A stretch of DNA of 64,000 nt from Cellulomonas marina (GTDB taxonomy: Bacteria > Actinomycetota > Actinomycetes > Actinomycetales > Cellulomonadaceae), in assembly GCF_900111925.1 (NCBI RefSeq), contig NZ_FOKA01000003.1, forward strand, positions 124,001-188,000, read 5' to 3'. This document shows, one piece after another, positions 9,001 to 17,451 of this stretch. How positions within the stretch are numbered: position 1 is the stretch's first letter; each line of letters begins with the position of its first letter. Position numbers and translations under genes: made by a program. The notes under the pieces are model-generated. The model did not search any database, was not told the DNA's origin, and worked only from the letters and a program-made list of their open reading frames with translations.

Positions 9001-9041
9001 GCGGCCGGGCCGGGGGGTCGGGTCGTCGTGCTGGACGTCAC
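6018..9041 (-). CDS. FAD-linked and Fe-S oxidase, D-2-hydroxyglutarate/D-lactate dehydrogenase type (YdiJ/Dld-like)
   Basis: 1007 residues joining an FAD_binding_4/oxidase module (residues ~60-560) to an Fe-S/CCG module (~590-980), as in YdiJ-type D-2-hydroxyacid dehydrogenases that oxidise D-2-hydroxyglutarate or D-lactate and pass electrons to the respiratory chain. Visible: VAPRDTDDVLAAL and ARGGGTSVAGNS (FAD pyrophosphate loop), SGEHGDGRARSELL (flavin/substrate site), a first cluster region CVGVGKC...CPSY, a second CLSCKACSSDCP, then two CCG motifs (DACCGLTWISTG and MAGCCGLAGNFG). The frame is open to 9176, but the GTG at 9041 is preferred: the extra 45 residues are low-complexity. The substrate is not certain. 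Confidence 0.88.
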   Translation of the reverse strand: MTSSTTTRPPGPAAGGDDRTADLARADLVRRLRAAVRGSVDDSSRRRAEYSTDASNYRVVPQVVVAPRDTDDVLAALEVARSTGTPLTARGGGTSVAGNSVGTGVVLDLSVHLDRILEVDPEAATARVEPGVVMSSLQAAAAPHGLRFGPDPSTMNRATLGGMIGNNACGPHAVAYGRTADNVLSLDVVDGTGRRFEAGAGAGALDAVPGLDALVRGNLDLLRTELGRFGRQVSGYSLEHLLPERGTDLAKALVGTEGTLTTTLAATVRLVPVAAAPVLVVLGYPDMPSAADAVPALLAHAPLAVEGMDARLVDVVRRVKGAAAVPPLPPGGGWLMVEVGGASVEEALARGRALAADAGTSSVGVFPPGPEASALWRIRADGAGLGGRTPSGAQAWPGFEDSAVPPERLGAYLRELEALMAAHGVDGLAYGHFGDGCVHLRIDLPMERSGDPLRAFMTDAAHLVAAHGGSLSGEHGDGRARSELLPVMYSERAVALFGAVKDLFDPRDLLNPGVLVRPRPLDADLRRPAARPLPMASGFAFPHDGGDLTTAVHRCVGVGKCRADTSASGGFMCPSYLATKDEKDVTRGRARVLQEMANGTLVSRGWSSPEVHESLDLCLSCKACSSDCPAGVDMAQYKSEVLHRTYRGRLRPVDHYALGWLPRWARLVTGVPGLARVANAVLGVRPVARAVLRAGGMDPRRQMVRFAPRPFRRAVRSGAVDVRRAAAPPPADAGDGGSRPPVVLWTDSFSDALAPEVAHAAVAVLRDAGYQVLVPEHDACCGLTWISTGQLDGAKRQLRHLLEVLGPFAVNGIPIVGLEPSCTAVLRSDLRDLLPDDPRAVAVARATHTLAELLTAPAPVGPGDRWSVPDLSDVTAVVQPHCHHHSVMTWTADRSLLTAAGARIDVMAGCCGLAGNFGMQRGHYEVSVAVGEHMLLPALRDRAPGDLYLADGFSCRTQGEQLAGAQGLHLAQLLAARLTASTTGATTDAPAGASTHAPTPGAAAPTL

Positions 9042-9182
9042 GGGCGGCAGTCTCGCACCCGGCACCGACACGGGTCCCCGGCGTCCGCCCCCCGGCCACA
9101 GGCGGGCGGCGGACGCCGGGCCACAGGGCGCCGGGCGAGGACGCCCGGCGACGGGACGCCGGCCGGCGCCCGTCACCCCCTG

Positions 9183-9623
9183 TCAGGACTCGAGCGAGGC
9201 GTGCAGCGTGATCTCCGTGCCGGTCAGCGCCTTGCTCACGGGGCAGGTGGCCTTCGCCGCGTCCGCTGCCTGCTGGAACCCGGCCTCGTCGAGCCCCTCC
9301 ACCTCGCCCTTCACCGTGAGGACGATCGACGGGATGCGGAAGCCGCCGGCGGGGTCCGGGCCCAGCTCGACCTCGGCCGTGACCTCGAGCGCGACGGGCG
9401 TGCCGCCGGCCTCGGCGATGAGCGCGGAGAGCTGCATGGCGTAGCACGAGGAGTGCGCGGCCGCGATGAGCTCCTCGGGGCTGGTGGTGCCGCCGGCCTC
9501 GTCGGCCGCGCGCTTCGGGAACGAGACGTCGTAGGTGCCGACCTTCGAGCTCGACAGCTCGACCTGACCGCCGCCCTCCTGCAGGGTGCCGTTCCAGGCC
9601 GTGCGAGCGGTACGTGTGGGCAT
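9183..9623 (-). CDS. OsmC-family peroxidase
   Basis: 146 residues, standard length. Reduces organic hydroperoxides with a redox-active cysteine pair; here HSSCYAM (peroxidatic Cys) and ATCPVSKAL (resolving Cys) are both present, together with TTSPEELIAAA, the helix just before the first Cys. Acts as a dimer in the cytoplasm using lipoyl/thiol donors. Strong GGAGGAGGAG Shine-Dalgarno 8 nt before the ATG. It is transcribed away from the secreted protease, leaving a 293-bp divergent intergenic region. Subtype (OsmC rather than Ohr) is favoured by the AAHSSCYAMQLS block. Confidence 0.93.
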   Translation of the reverse strand: MPTRTARTAWNGTLQEGGGQVELSSSKVGTYDVSFPKRAADEAGGTTSPEELIAAAHSSCYAMQLSALIAEAGGTPVALEVTAEVELGPDPAGGFRIPSIVLTVKGEVEGLDEAGFQQAADAAKATCPVSKALTGTEITLHASLES

Positions 9624-9916
9624 CGGGTGCTCCTCCTCCTCGACGCCGCACGGTGCGGCGCCGCGGTCAGGCTAGGAGCGGCGGCCGCCCCCCGCACCCG
9701 CCCACGGCGGGTGCGGGGGCACGGCGGCCGGGCACCCCTCGCGCCCGGTGCACCCCGTTTCGCCCGAAGGGGTGACGAACCGGGTGACTGGTCAGTACGG
9801 TGCGACCACCTGTGGCGCCGACGTGCGTCACCGGTGCGGCAGCACCCGCTCCACCTGCACGTGCACGCGACCCACCCCCCACTCCCGCACGCCTGAACCG
9901 CAGGGATGCCCATCAC

Positions 9917-12900
9917 ATGACGCGTCGCCCCGTGATCGCCTCGGTCACCGCCCTGTCCGTCTCCCTCGCCACGGCGCTGCTCGGCGCCTCGGGCGCCGCC
10001 GGCGCCGCCCCACCTCCCGACGGACCCTCGTCGGGACTCGTCGCCGCCGCCCAGCGTGCCAAGGCCCTGGCCGCGGCCCTCCCGGCGGACGCCAAGCTCG
10101 ACTCCGACCTGCGCGGCGCCACCGGGCCCGTCACGGCGCTCGTCGAGTACGCCCAGCCGTCCGGGGTCGACGTCGCGGAGGCCGGCGGCACGCCCGCCGA
10201 CGTGCGCGCCGCCGCCGCCCGCACCGAGCAGGTCGCCGCCGCGGTGGTCCCGGCCGAGGGCGCCGCCGCCACCGCCCGCAGCGCCACCGCGGCGCCCACC
10301 CGGGTGGCGACGCTGACCAACCTCGTCGCGGGCTCCATCGTCACCGGCGACGCGGCGGCGCTCCGCGCCCTGGCGGGCAGCCCGGACGTCGTGTCCGTGC
10401 GGCGCCTGGCCACGAAGCACCTGGCGAACTCCAACGCGGTGTCGTTCACCGACACCCTGGCCGCCTGGCAGCAGACCGGGCAGACGGGCGAGGACGTCAC
10501 CATCGGCGTCATCGACACGGGCCTGGACTACACGCACGCCGACTTCGGCGGGCCCGGCACGGAGGAGGCGTACGCCACCGCCTACGGCGAGGACGGCACC
10601 GGGCCGGTCCCCGAGGGCACGTTCGACGGCGCCAAGTACCTCGGCGGCGTCGACCTGGCCGGGTACGACTACAACGCCGACCCGACGAGCGACGCCTACC
10701 AGCCCGTCCCCGCCCCCGACGAGAACCCCATCGACTCGCCCACCGAGGTCGGCAGCGGTCACGGCACGCACGTGGCCGGCACGGCCGCCGGCTACGGGGT
10801 CCTCCCCGACGGCACGACGTTCGACGGCGACTACGGCACCCTCGACGCCGAGACCGTCGCGGACTGGCGGGTCGGTCCGGGCACGGCCCCCGAGGCCGGC
10901 ATCTACGCCATCAAGGTCTTCGGCGACACGGGGGGCTCCACCGACCTCACCGCGCTGGCCTACGACGTGGCGGCGGACCCGAACGGCGACGGCGACTACA
11001 ACGACCGCCTCGACGTCATCAACCTGTCGCTCGGCTCGGACTACAGCCCCCTCGACGACGTCGAGAACGAGATCGTCCAGACCCTGACGGACCTCGGCAC
11101 CGTCGCGGTCTTCGCGGCCGGCAACGCGGGCGACACCGAGGACGCGGCGGGCACGCCGGGCAACGCGCCCGCCGGCATCGCCGTGGCCAACTCCGTGGCC
11201 TCGCCGCAGACCTTCGACGCCATGACCGTCGTCGAGGCGTCGGACGAGTCCCTGGTCGGGCAGCACCCCGGGCAGAACTCGATCGCCTACACCGGCGCGG
11301 ACGTCACGGCCCCCGTGTCGTTCCTCGGTGCCGACGTGAGCGGCTGCGAGCCCTACACGCCGGAGCAGGCGGAGGCCGTCGCCGGCACGATCGTCTACCA
11401 GTGGTGGGACGACGACGACGCCACGCGCGAGTGCGGCTCCGCCGCCCGCGCGGGTAACGCCGCAGCCGCCGGTGCTGCCGGCGTGCTCATCCCGACCGAG
11501 GTCCCGGTGTTCGTCGCCGGCATCTCCGGCGTCGCGGCCATCCCCATGTTCCAGATGACGGCGCCGGTCACCGACGCGCTGCTGCCCGAGATCGAGGCCG
11601 GCACGCTCGTCGTGCGCATCGGCCCGGAGCAGAACGCGAGCCTGCAGGCCGACATCGGCCAGGGCGACCTGCTCAACGCCGGCTCCTCCCGCGGCGTGCA
11701 CGGCTCGCTCGGCTTCGTGAAGCCGGACGTGGCCGCGCCGGGCTCGAGCATCCTGTCCGCCGCCTCCGGCGCCGGTACGGCGGCCTCGAACAAGTCGGGC
11801 ACGTCCATGGCGTCCCCTCACGTGGCGGGTATCGCCGCGCTCGTCCGCCAGGCGCACCCGGGCTGGCAGCCGTACCAGGTCAAGGCGACCATCGTGAACA
11901 CCGCGACGCACGACCTCTACACGGAGCTCGACCAGCAGGGCGAGGTCTACGGCCCGCAGCGCGTCGGCTCCGGCCGCGTCGACGGCCTCGACGCCGTCCG
12001 GAACCCGGTGCTCGCGTACAACGCGGCGCAGCGCGACGTCACGTCCGTGTCGTTCGGCGTCATCGACGTCGGCGCGGACGTGGTGACCGCCGAGCGGACC
12101 GTGACGGTCGAGAACACGGGCAGCACGCCCGTGACCTACACGACCTCCGTCAGCTCCGCGACGACGAGCGGCGGAGCCACCATCACCGCCACGCCGTCGC
12201 GCGTGGAGGTGCCCGCGGGCGGCACGGCCGTCGTGACCCTCACGATGACCGCCGACCCCGCCACGCTGGAGCGCGAGATCGACCCGACGATGGCCGTCGA
12301 GCAGGCGGGCCTGCCCCGCGAGTTCGTCTCCACCGTCTCCGGGCGCCTCGTCCTCACGTCGGGCGACACCGAGCTGCGGGTGCCGGTCCAGGCCGCCCCG
12401 CGCCTCGTCTCCGACCTCACCGCCGGCGACGTCGTCATCGAGGACGCCGCGGACACGGTCGGCACCCTGCCGCTGACGGGCCGGGGCGTCGCCGACGGCG
12501 GCTGGTTCTCCCTCACCACGCCGCTCGTGCTCGGGGCGACGAGCCCCAAGCTCGAGGACGACCCGGACGACGCGCAGTCGCCGAGCACGCGCGCGGCGGC
12601 GGACATCCGCTACGTCGGGTGGGCGTCCGACGCCCCCGCGGTCGCGGCGGCCGGCGGCGACCCCGAGGACGCGTACCTCGGCATCGGCGTGGCCGTCGAC
12701 GGCGAGTGGTCGACGATCGGCCTGTACCAGGGCGACGTCGAGGCCTACCTCGACGTGGACCAGGACGGCACGGACGACCTCGTCACCTACGTCACGAAGT
12801 TCACCGAGACGGACGTGACCGTGGTCGCCACCGACGACCTCGCCACGGGCGAGAACGTCGGGCTCGAGTTCCTCAACGGGCTGCCGGGTGACGTCGAGAG

Positions 12901-13849
12901 CGGCCAGTTCGACAACAGCGTGCTGGTCCTGCCGATCAACCTGGCGGCGGCCGGCATCGAGCCCGGCCAGACCCCGTCCGTCCGCGTGGAGTCGTACACC
13001 TACGACGTCGACGAGCCGACGGGCCTGCAGGACGTCACGGAGCCCTTCACGGTCGACCCGTACGACCCGCCGGTGTGGTTCGAGTCGAACATCGGCCTCC
13101 CCGGGATCCTGGCCAGCCAGGGCTTCGAGGGCGCCGAGCTCCCGGTGCACCGTCGCACGGACGTCACCTCCGCCGACCTCCTGGTGCTCCAGCACCTGAA
13201 CGCCGACCCGGTCTCCCGGGCGCAGGTCGTGTCCCTGACGGCCCCGGCCGCCACCGCCACGACGACGACGCTGACCGCCTCGCCGAAGCAGTACGCCGGC
13301 CAGGACGTCCAGCTCGTCGCGAAGACGTCGCCCGGCAGCGGCGCGACGGGCACCGTCACGTTCAGCGACGGGGCCGCCGTGCTCGGCACCGCCGAGGTCG
13401 GCGGCGGCGGCGTGGCGAAGCTGACCGTCACCCTCGGGGCCGGCGAGCACGCGCTCACGGCGTCCTTCGCGCCCGACACCGCGGCGTTCGGGGCCTCGAG
13501 CGGGACGGCGTCGCTGACGCTCGCGAAGTCCCCGGCGACGCTGTCGGCGTCCACCGTCCGCCGGACGGTCACCACGGGCACCGCGCCCCAGGTGAAGGTG
13601 GTCCTCGTCGGCCGGTACGCCGCGCCGGCCGGTGACGTCACCGTCTCGCTCGGGGACGGGGTGCTCGGCACGACCGCGCTGGCCGTCGACGGCCGCCGCG
13701 GCACGGCGACGGTCACCCTGCCGGCGGACCTGCCCGTGGGCACGCACGTCCTGCAGGTGGCCAACGCCGGCACGGCCGACCTGGCCGCGACGACGGACAC
13801 CGTCACGGTCGTCGTACGGCCCGCGGCGGCCGGCGCCTCGCGCGGCTGA
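9917..13849 (+). CDS. Secreted S8 (subtilisin-like) serine protease with PA insertion and Ig-like tail
   Basis: 1310 residues. A basic N-terminus (MTRRP), hydrophobic core and AGAAP cleavage region make a Sec signal peptide. Then a propeptide-like region, and the catalytic triad: Asp ~200 (VIDTGLDYTHADF), His ~282 (GHGTHVAGTAAG) and Ser ~630 (GTSMASPHVAGIAALVRQ). Between His and Ser a protease-associated (PA) domain is inserted (PVSFLGADVSGCEPYTPEQA onward). After the catalytic domain come fibronectin/Ig-like segments and at ~1115-1300 two bacterial Ig-like repeats (TVTFSDGAAVLGTAEV and its second copy DVTVSLGDGVLG). No LPXTG or TM anchor, so released outside. The ATG follows a 39-codon open stretch without protease features. 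Likely an extracellular nutrient protease. Confidence 0.93.
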   Translation: MTRRPVIASVTALSVSLATALLGASGAAGAAPPPDGPSSGLVAAAQRAKALAAALPADAKLDSDLRGATGPVTALVEYAQPSGVDVAEAGGTPADVRAAAARTEQVAAAVVPAEGAAATARSATAAPTRVATLTNLVAGSIVTGDAAALRALAGSPDVVSVRRLATKHLANSNAVSFTDTLAAWQQTGQTGEDVTIGVIDTGLDYTHADFGGPGTEEAYATAYGEDGTGPVPEGTFDGAKYLGGVDLAGYDYNADPTSDAYQPVPAPDENPIDSPTEVGSGHGTHVAGTAAGYGVLPDGTTFDGDYGTLDAETVADWRVGPGTAPEAGIYAIKVFGDTGGSTDLTALAYDVAADPNGDGDYNDRLDVINLSLGSDYSPLDDVENEIVQTLTDLGTVAVFAAGNAGDTEDAAGTPGNAPAGIAVANSVASPQTFDAMTVVEASDESLVGQHPGQNSIAYTGADVTAPVSFLGADVSGCEPYTPEQAEAVAGTIVYQWWDDDDATRECGSAARAGNAAAAGAAGVLIPTEVPVFVAGISGVAAIPMFQMTAPVTDALLPEIEAGTLVVRIGPEQNASLQADIGQGDLLNAGSSRGVHGSLGFVKPDVAAPGSSILSAASGAGTAASNKSGTSMASPHVAGIAALVRQAHPGWQPYQVKATIVNTATHDLYTELDQQGEVYGPQRVGSGRVDGLDAVRNPVLAYNAAQRDVTSVSFGVIDVGADVVTAERTVTVENTGSTPVTYTTSVSSATTSGGATITATPSRVEVPAGGTAVVTLTMTADPATLEREIDPTMAVEQAGLPREFVSTVSGRLVLTSGDTELRVPVQAAPRLVSDLTAGDVVIEDAADTVGTLPLTGRGVADGGWFSLTTPLVLGATSPKLEDDPDDAQSPSTRAAADIRYVGWASDAPAVAAAGGDPEDAYLGIGVAVDGEWSTIGLYQGDVEAYLDVDQDGTDDLVTYVTKFTETDVTVVATDDLATGENVGLEFLNGLPGDVESGQFDNSVLVLPINLAAAGIEPGQTPSVRVESYTYDVDEPTGLQDVTEPFTVDPYDPPVWFESNIGLPGILASQGFEGAELPVHRRTDVTSADLLVLQHLNADPVSRAQVVSLTAPAATATTTTLTASPKQYAGQDVQLVAKTSPGSGATGTVTFSDGAAVLGTAEVGGGGVAKLTVTLGAGEHALTASFAPDTAAFGASSGTASLTLAKSPATLSASTVRRTVTTGTAPQVKVVLVGRYAAPAGDVTVSLGDGVLGTTALAVDGRRGTATVTLPADLPVGTHVLQVANAGTADLAATTDTVTVVVRPAAAGASRG

Positions 13850-13890
13850 CCGACCCGCACCACCCGCAGGGCCGCACCACCAGCACGACG

Positions 13891-13927
13891 CGAGGGCCGT
13901 CGGACGTCACCCGTCCGGCGGCCCTCG
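13891..13927 (+). terminator. Hairpin terminator after the subtilase gene
   Basis: A 16-bp stem (13891-13906 with 13912-13927, one G-T pair) around the loop TCACC, 41 bp past the stop. No T tract, common for actinobacterial terminators. Confidence 0.7.
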
Positions 13928-14027
13928 TCGTCCCCGGCGGAGGGAGCCGCCGGGGGTGCGGGCCGCCGACCGGGTGCGTCCGCGCCCCTGCGCTCAGCGA
14001 CCCCGGGGTCCCGGTCGACAGGGGGCC

Positions 14028-14555
14028 ATGCCCGCGTCCCGCCGTCGTCCGTCCCCGCCCGTGCCGGACGTGCGGCGGATCGGCGCCGACGAGCGCGTGG
14101 CGCTGCTGGACCGGGACGACGAGCGCGCCCTCGTCGCCCACCGCGCCGTCGTCGCAGACCTCGCGGACGGCGCCGACGACCCCGCGGCCGCCGGGCGGCT
14201 CTACGACGCCGTCCGCCGCGCCTGGTCCGCGCAGAGCCCGCCGGCGGACCCCGAGCCCCTCGTCGAGGCGTTCACCACGGCCCTGGGCGACCTCGTGCTG
14301 CGGCTGGTCGCGCGCGGCGGTGTGCCGCTGCGGCACGGGCGGCTCGTGCCGCAGCCGCACGGGCCGGTCCCGGGTCCCCTCGTGCTCACCGATCCCGCGG
14401 GCACGCTCGTCGTCGCCCTGGAGAGCACGGTGCGCCGCGGGTGGCAGGAGCCGGGCAGCGGGTGGCTCACGGAGCGGGCGGTCGACCTCGCGGACGCGGC
14501 CCTCGTCCTCGGCGGCGTCAGCGGCCCGCGGCCGTCGCGGCGCCGACCTCGCTGA
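14028..14555 (+). CDS. Conserved hypothetical protein, 175 aa
   Basis: Soluble-looking 175-residue protein, no signal peptide or membrane segment. It begins with a basic stretch (MPASRRRPSPP), then an acidic helical part and a block reading LEAFTTALGDLVLRLV-like, followed by PLVLTDPAGTLVVALESTVRRGW. This arrangement recalls small actinobacterial proteins of the DUF3806 type, but I am not certain. ATG at 14028 is preferred; the open frame above it is a GC shadow of the subtilase end. Its last 38 bp overlap the convergent exonuclease gene. Confidence 0.55.
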   Translation: MPASRRRPSPPVPDVRRIGADERVALLDRDDERALVAHRAVVADLADGADDPAAAGRLYDAVRRAWSAQSPPADPEPLVEAFTTALGDLVLRLVARGGVPLRHGRLVPQPHGPVPGPLVLTDPAGTLVVALESTVRRGWQEPGSGWLTERAVDLADAALVLGGVSGPRPSRRRPR

Positions 14556-15513
14556 GGGCGTCGACGACCCGCCGGACCGCGGACGTCAGGCCCCAGCGCT
14601 GCGCGAGCCCCACGAGCCGCTCCGGGTCCGCGGGCGTGGAGGGCAGCGCGTCGTCCGCGGCGGCGACGGGGGCGTCGGCGGCGACGCGCACCACGGTCGG
14701 GGCGACGGCGAGGTAGTCCGCCGCGTCGAGCAGCCGCCGGCGCTGGGTGGCCGTGAGGCCCGGGTCCGCGCGGTCCCGCGCGGCCAGCACGCCCGCGAGG
14801 TCGCCGTAGCGCCGGACCAGCGTCGCCGCCGTCTTCTCACCGATGCCGGGCACGCCCGGCAGCCCGTCGCTGGGGTCCCCGCGCAGCACGGCGAGGTCGG
14901 CGTAGGCCGAGCCGGGGCGGACGGCGTACCGCTCGGCGAGCCGCTCCTCGTCGACGACCTCGAGGTCCTTGATGCCCCGCTGCGTGTAGAGCACGCGGAC
15001 GGGGACGGCGTCGTCGACGAGCTGGAACAGGTCCCGGTCGCCCGTGACGACGTCGACGGGCCCGCGGGCGGCGGCCGACCGGGTGGTCTCGCGGGCGACG
15101 AGGGTGCCGATGACGTCGTCGGCCTCGTACCCCGGCGCCCCCAGCCGGGCGATGCCGAGCGCCTCGAGCACCTCGGCGATGACGGGCACCTGCGGCACGA
15201 TGCCCGCCGGCACCTCCTCCACGTCCCCGCCGGGGCCGCCGCCCGGCGCGCTCCCCGGTGCCGCCAGCCGGTGCGCCTTGTAGGACGGGATCGCCGCCAC
15301 CCGGAAGGCCGGCCGCCAGTCGTCGTCCCAGCAGGCCACGAGCCGGGCCGGCCGCCGGTCGAGGACGAGGCGCGCGACGATGTCGAGCAGCCCGCGCACC
15401 GCGTTGACCGGCGTCCCGTCGGGCGCCTTGACGGACTCGGGCACGCCGTAGAACGCGCGGAAGTACAGCGAGGCCGTGTCGAGCAGCAGCAGCCGGCCGG
15501 GCGTCGTCGCCAT
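14518..15513 (-). CDS. 5'-3' exonuclease (FEN/PolI N-terminal domain type)
   Basis: 331 residues. A stand-alone relative of the 5' nuclease domain of DNA polymerase I, removing flaps and RNA primers. Visible: LLLLDTASLYFRAFYG (first metal-binding Asp), CWDDDWRPAFR, APGYEADDVIGTLV (central acidic cluster), VVTGDRDLFQLVDD, and the H3TH block RGDPSDGLPGVPGIGEKTAATLVRRYG that grips the duplex. Start ATG has GGAGGAC 10 nt upstream. No polymerase domain follows, so this is the small paralogue usual in actinobacteria. Its 3' end overlaps the convergent hypothetical gene by 38 bp. Confidence 0.93.
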   Translation of the reverse strand: MATTPGRLLLLDTASLYFRAFYGVPESVKAPDGTPVNAVRGLLDIVARLVLDRRPARLVACWDDDWRPAFRVAAIPSYKAHRLAAPGSAPGGGPGGDVEEVPAGIVPQVPVIAEVLEALGIARLGAPGYEADDVIGTLVARETTRSAAARGPVDVVTGDRDLFQLVDDAVPVRVLYTQRGIKDLEVVDEERLAERYAVRPGSAYADLAVLRGDPSDGLPGVPGIGEKTAATLVRRYGDLAGVLAARDRADPGLTATQRRRLLDAADYLAVAPTVVRVAADAPVAAADDALPSTPADPERLVGLAQRWGLTSAVRRVVDALSEVGAATAAGR

Positions 15514-15637
15514 GCGGTCCTGTCCTCCGGGGGCGTGGCGCCGGCCTGGCCGCGACGCGAGGTCGCGGGCCCGGGCCGGCGTCGGGTCGGACCGTCAGGC
15601 TACCGGCGCAGCGGTCCGCCCGGACGGGCCTGCCGCC

Positions 15638-17236
15638 TCAGGGGGCCGTGAGGTCCAGGCCCTCGTCGACCACCGCGACCACCGTCCACACCGTCCCGTC
15701 CTCCGCCGTCAACGCCCAGGTGGGCACCAGCAGGGACGAGCCGTCCGGCGTCCACGCCGTCGCCACCGTGAGCTCGGCGGACACGAGGGTCACCGTCGTG
15801 ACGGGCCACGGCAGCGGCTCACCTGCGGTCGGGACCGGGACCGCCGTCGGGGTCGCGCCCGGGTCCGGCGCCGGCAGGGCGAGGTCGCTCGTCGCGGCGT
15901 CGCCCTCGGCACGGAAGGGCTCGGCCCCTGTGGTCCCCGCCGCGTCCGCGAGCGCGACGACCCCGCCGCTCGCGCCGAAGCGCGGGTCGTTGAGCCGGTC
16001 GACGGCCTCCTGCGCGCTGACCACGTCGTAGGTGCCGAGGTCGACGAGCGAGGCGAGGTTCGCGGAGAACGACACCAGCCCCTCGGCGGTGACGTACGCC
16101 GTCCAGGCGTCACCCGCGGCGCGCCCGTCGACGACGCGCGACGCCGTCGCGCTCACGCCGACGCCGTCGCTCGTGGTGCCGACGGCCCAGCCCGACAGGT
16201 CCGTCCCCAGGTCGCGGGCGACCTGCGTGAGGCGGTCCACGGCGTCCTGCGTGGGCGGGACCGTGCAGGCGCCCGGGCCCCCGGCCCCGCCCGCCGGGCC
16301 CTCCACCGCGCCGGACGACCCCGCCTCCGACGACCCCGCGTCCGACGACCCCGCCCCCGATCCCGCGTCGTCGAGCGGCGCGGGCTGCGGCTCCACCACC
16401 GCGCCGACCGGCTCGCAGACCGTGGTCGTCGGCGTCCAGTACGACACCTGCCCGCCCGTGCCCAGCATCACCGAGGGGCCGCCGCCGTCCGTGCTGCCGA
16501 CGACCCACGATCCCCACTGCGCGACGGGCTCCCCCGTCACGCCGAGCGCGGCGGCGACGCGCTGCGCCGTCCCGGCGTCGATCACGGCGGACGCGTCGAG
16601 GGCCCACGCCCGCGCCGACGACCGCTCGTCGCCCAGCCCCGTGCCGGTGAAGACGGTCCGGCCGCCACCCCAGAGGCCGATGGACGAGGCGCCCGCGGCC
16701 GTGTCCCCCGCGACGCGCGGCGTGGCGGCCTCCGCCTGGGTGCCGACGGCGGCCGACGCCCCGCCCGCCCCGCCGGACAGCGAGAGCGCGGGCAGCGCCG
16801 TCACGGTCGACGCCTCCGCGTCGCCGCCGGACGCCGCGACCCCGATGCCGTACCCGCCGCCCCCGACGACGAGGGCGCCCGCGACGGCCGCCGCCGCGGT
16901 CCACGCGGTGCGACGACGGCGTCGCGGGGCCAGCGGCACGACCTGCGCCCCCGGCTCCCGGGCACCACCGACGACACCGTCGCCGGCACCGTCCAGGGTG
17001 TCCCCCTCCAGCTCGGCGCCGACGGCACCCGCCAGCGGCACCCCCGTGCGCCGGCTCACGTCCGCACGGATCCGCGCCTCCGGCACGGGCACCCCGCGGG
17101 CCGGGTCGCCGGCGCGCAGCCGGTCCAGCGCACCCTCGTCCTGCAGGCCCTCGTCGTGCCGGCCCTCGTCGTGCAGGCCCCCGTCGTGCAGGCCCCCGTC
17201 GTGCGCCCCCTCGTCGTGCCCGCGGTCCCTGTCCAC
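15638..17236 (-). CDS. Membrane protein with the gene position of an anti-sigma factor
   Basis: 532 residues from a GTG with GGAGG upstream. Cytoplasmic part: six degenerate pentapeptide units (H/Q-D-E/G-G-x, residues ~6-35), then a region ending in LAPRRRRRTAW; one transmembrane helix at about 111-133; then ~400 extracytoplasmic residues with an acidic Ser/Gly linker and no recognised domain. It is divergent from a sigma-70-like gene and both have the same unusual promoter. Long one-TM partners in this place are common for actinobacterial ECF-like sigma factors, so an anti-sigma or regulated-effector role is likely, but no zinc anti-sigma motif (HxxxCxxC) is seen. Function inferred from context. 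Confidence 0.65.
   Translation of the reverse strand: MDRDRGHDEGAHDGGLHDGGLHDEGRHDEGLQDEGALDRLRAGDPARGVPVPEARIRADVSRRTGVPLAGAVGAELEGDTLDGAGDGVVGGAREPGAQVVPLAPRRRRRTAWTAAAAVAGALVVGGGGYGIGVAASGGDAEASTVTALPALSLSGGAGGASAAVGTQAEAATPRVAGDTAAGASSIGLWGGGRTVFTGTGLGDERSSARAWALDASAVIDAGTAQRVAAALGVTGEPVAQWGSWVVGSTDGGGPSVMLGTGGQVSYWTPTTTVCEPVGAVVEPQPAPLDDAGSGAGSSDAGSSEAGSSGAVEGPAGGAGGPGACTVPPTQDAVDRLTQVARDLGTDLSGWAVGTTSDGVGVSATASRVVDGRAAGDAWTAYVTAEGLVSFSANLASLVDLGTYDVVSAQEAVDRLNDPRFGASGGVVALADAAGTTGAEPFRAEGDAATSDLALPAPDPGATPTAVPVPTAGEPLPWPVTTVTLVSAELTVATAWTPDGSSLLVPTWALTAEDGTVWTVVAVVDEGLDLTAP
17133..17222 (-). repeat. Six in-frame 15-bp repeats at the start of the anti-sigma-like gene
   Basis: Units of the type CCNTCGTCGTGCNGG (plus strand) encode the pentapeptide pattern D-E/G-G-x-H/Q. 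Unit length is a multiple of three, so copy number can change without breaking the frame. Confidence 0.85.
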
Positions 17237-17302
17237 GTTCCGCCTCCGCTCCCCTGCCGGGGTCCCTGCGATCCGTCCCGGTCGTCGCCGGCTGCACCCC
17301 CT

Positions 17303-17332
17303 CTGTGTCCGCCGGCGGTCGTCCCTTGCAGG
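17303..17332 (-). promoter_or_regulatory. ECF-type promoter of the anti-sigma-like gene
   Basis: On the minus strand this 30-nt element shares 24 of 30 positions with the element before the divergent sigma gene: TGCAAGGGACGACCGC (-35 side), five variable bases, then GACACAG (-10 side). Transcription would start about 60 nt before the GTG at 17236. Confidence 0.7.
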
Positions 17333-17414
17333 GCTCGGCGGCGGAGCGGTCCTCGGGCCCCGGTCGCCGCCGCATCACGGTCCGGCCACGACCTGCACCG
17401 CGTCGTGCCAGGCG

Positions 17415-17444
17415 CCTGCAAGGAACGACCGCGTCGCGACACAG
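17415..17444 (+). promoter_or_regulatory. ECF-type promoter of the sigma gene, leaderless
   Basis: TGCAAGGAACGACCGC, five variable bases, GACACAG. The last base is 7 nt before the GTG at 17452, so transcription should begin at or next to the start codon. Its likeness to the divergent copy implies that one sigma factor, most simply the one encoded here, reads both. Confidence 0.7.
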
Positions 17445-17451
17445 TGCAGGT

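Noticed and set aside
9624..9916. Possible operator around TGACTGGTCAGT upstream of the subtilase
   Set aside because: The symmetry is only partial and there is no nearby regulator; nothing decisive is seen in this intergenic region.
9311..13747. 1478-codon minus-strand open frame opposite the subtilase
   Set aside because: Third-position GC of the plus-strand gene keeps the antisense frame free of stops; its composition is not protein-like.
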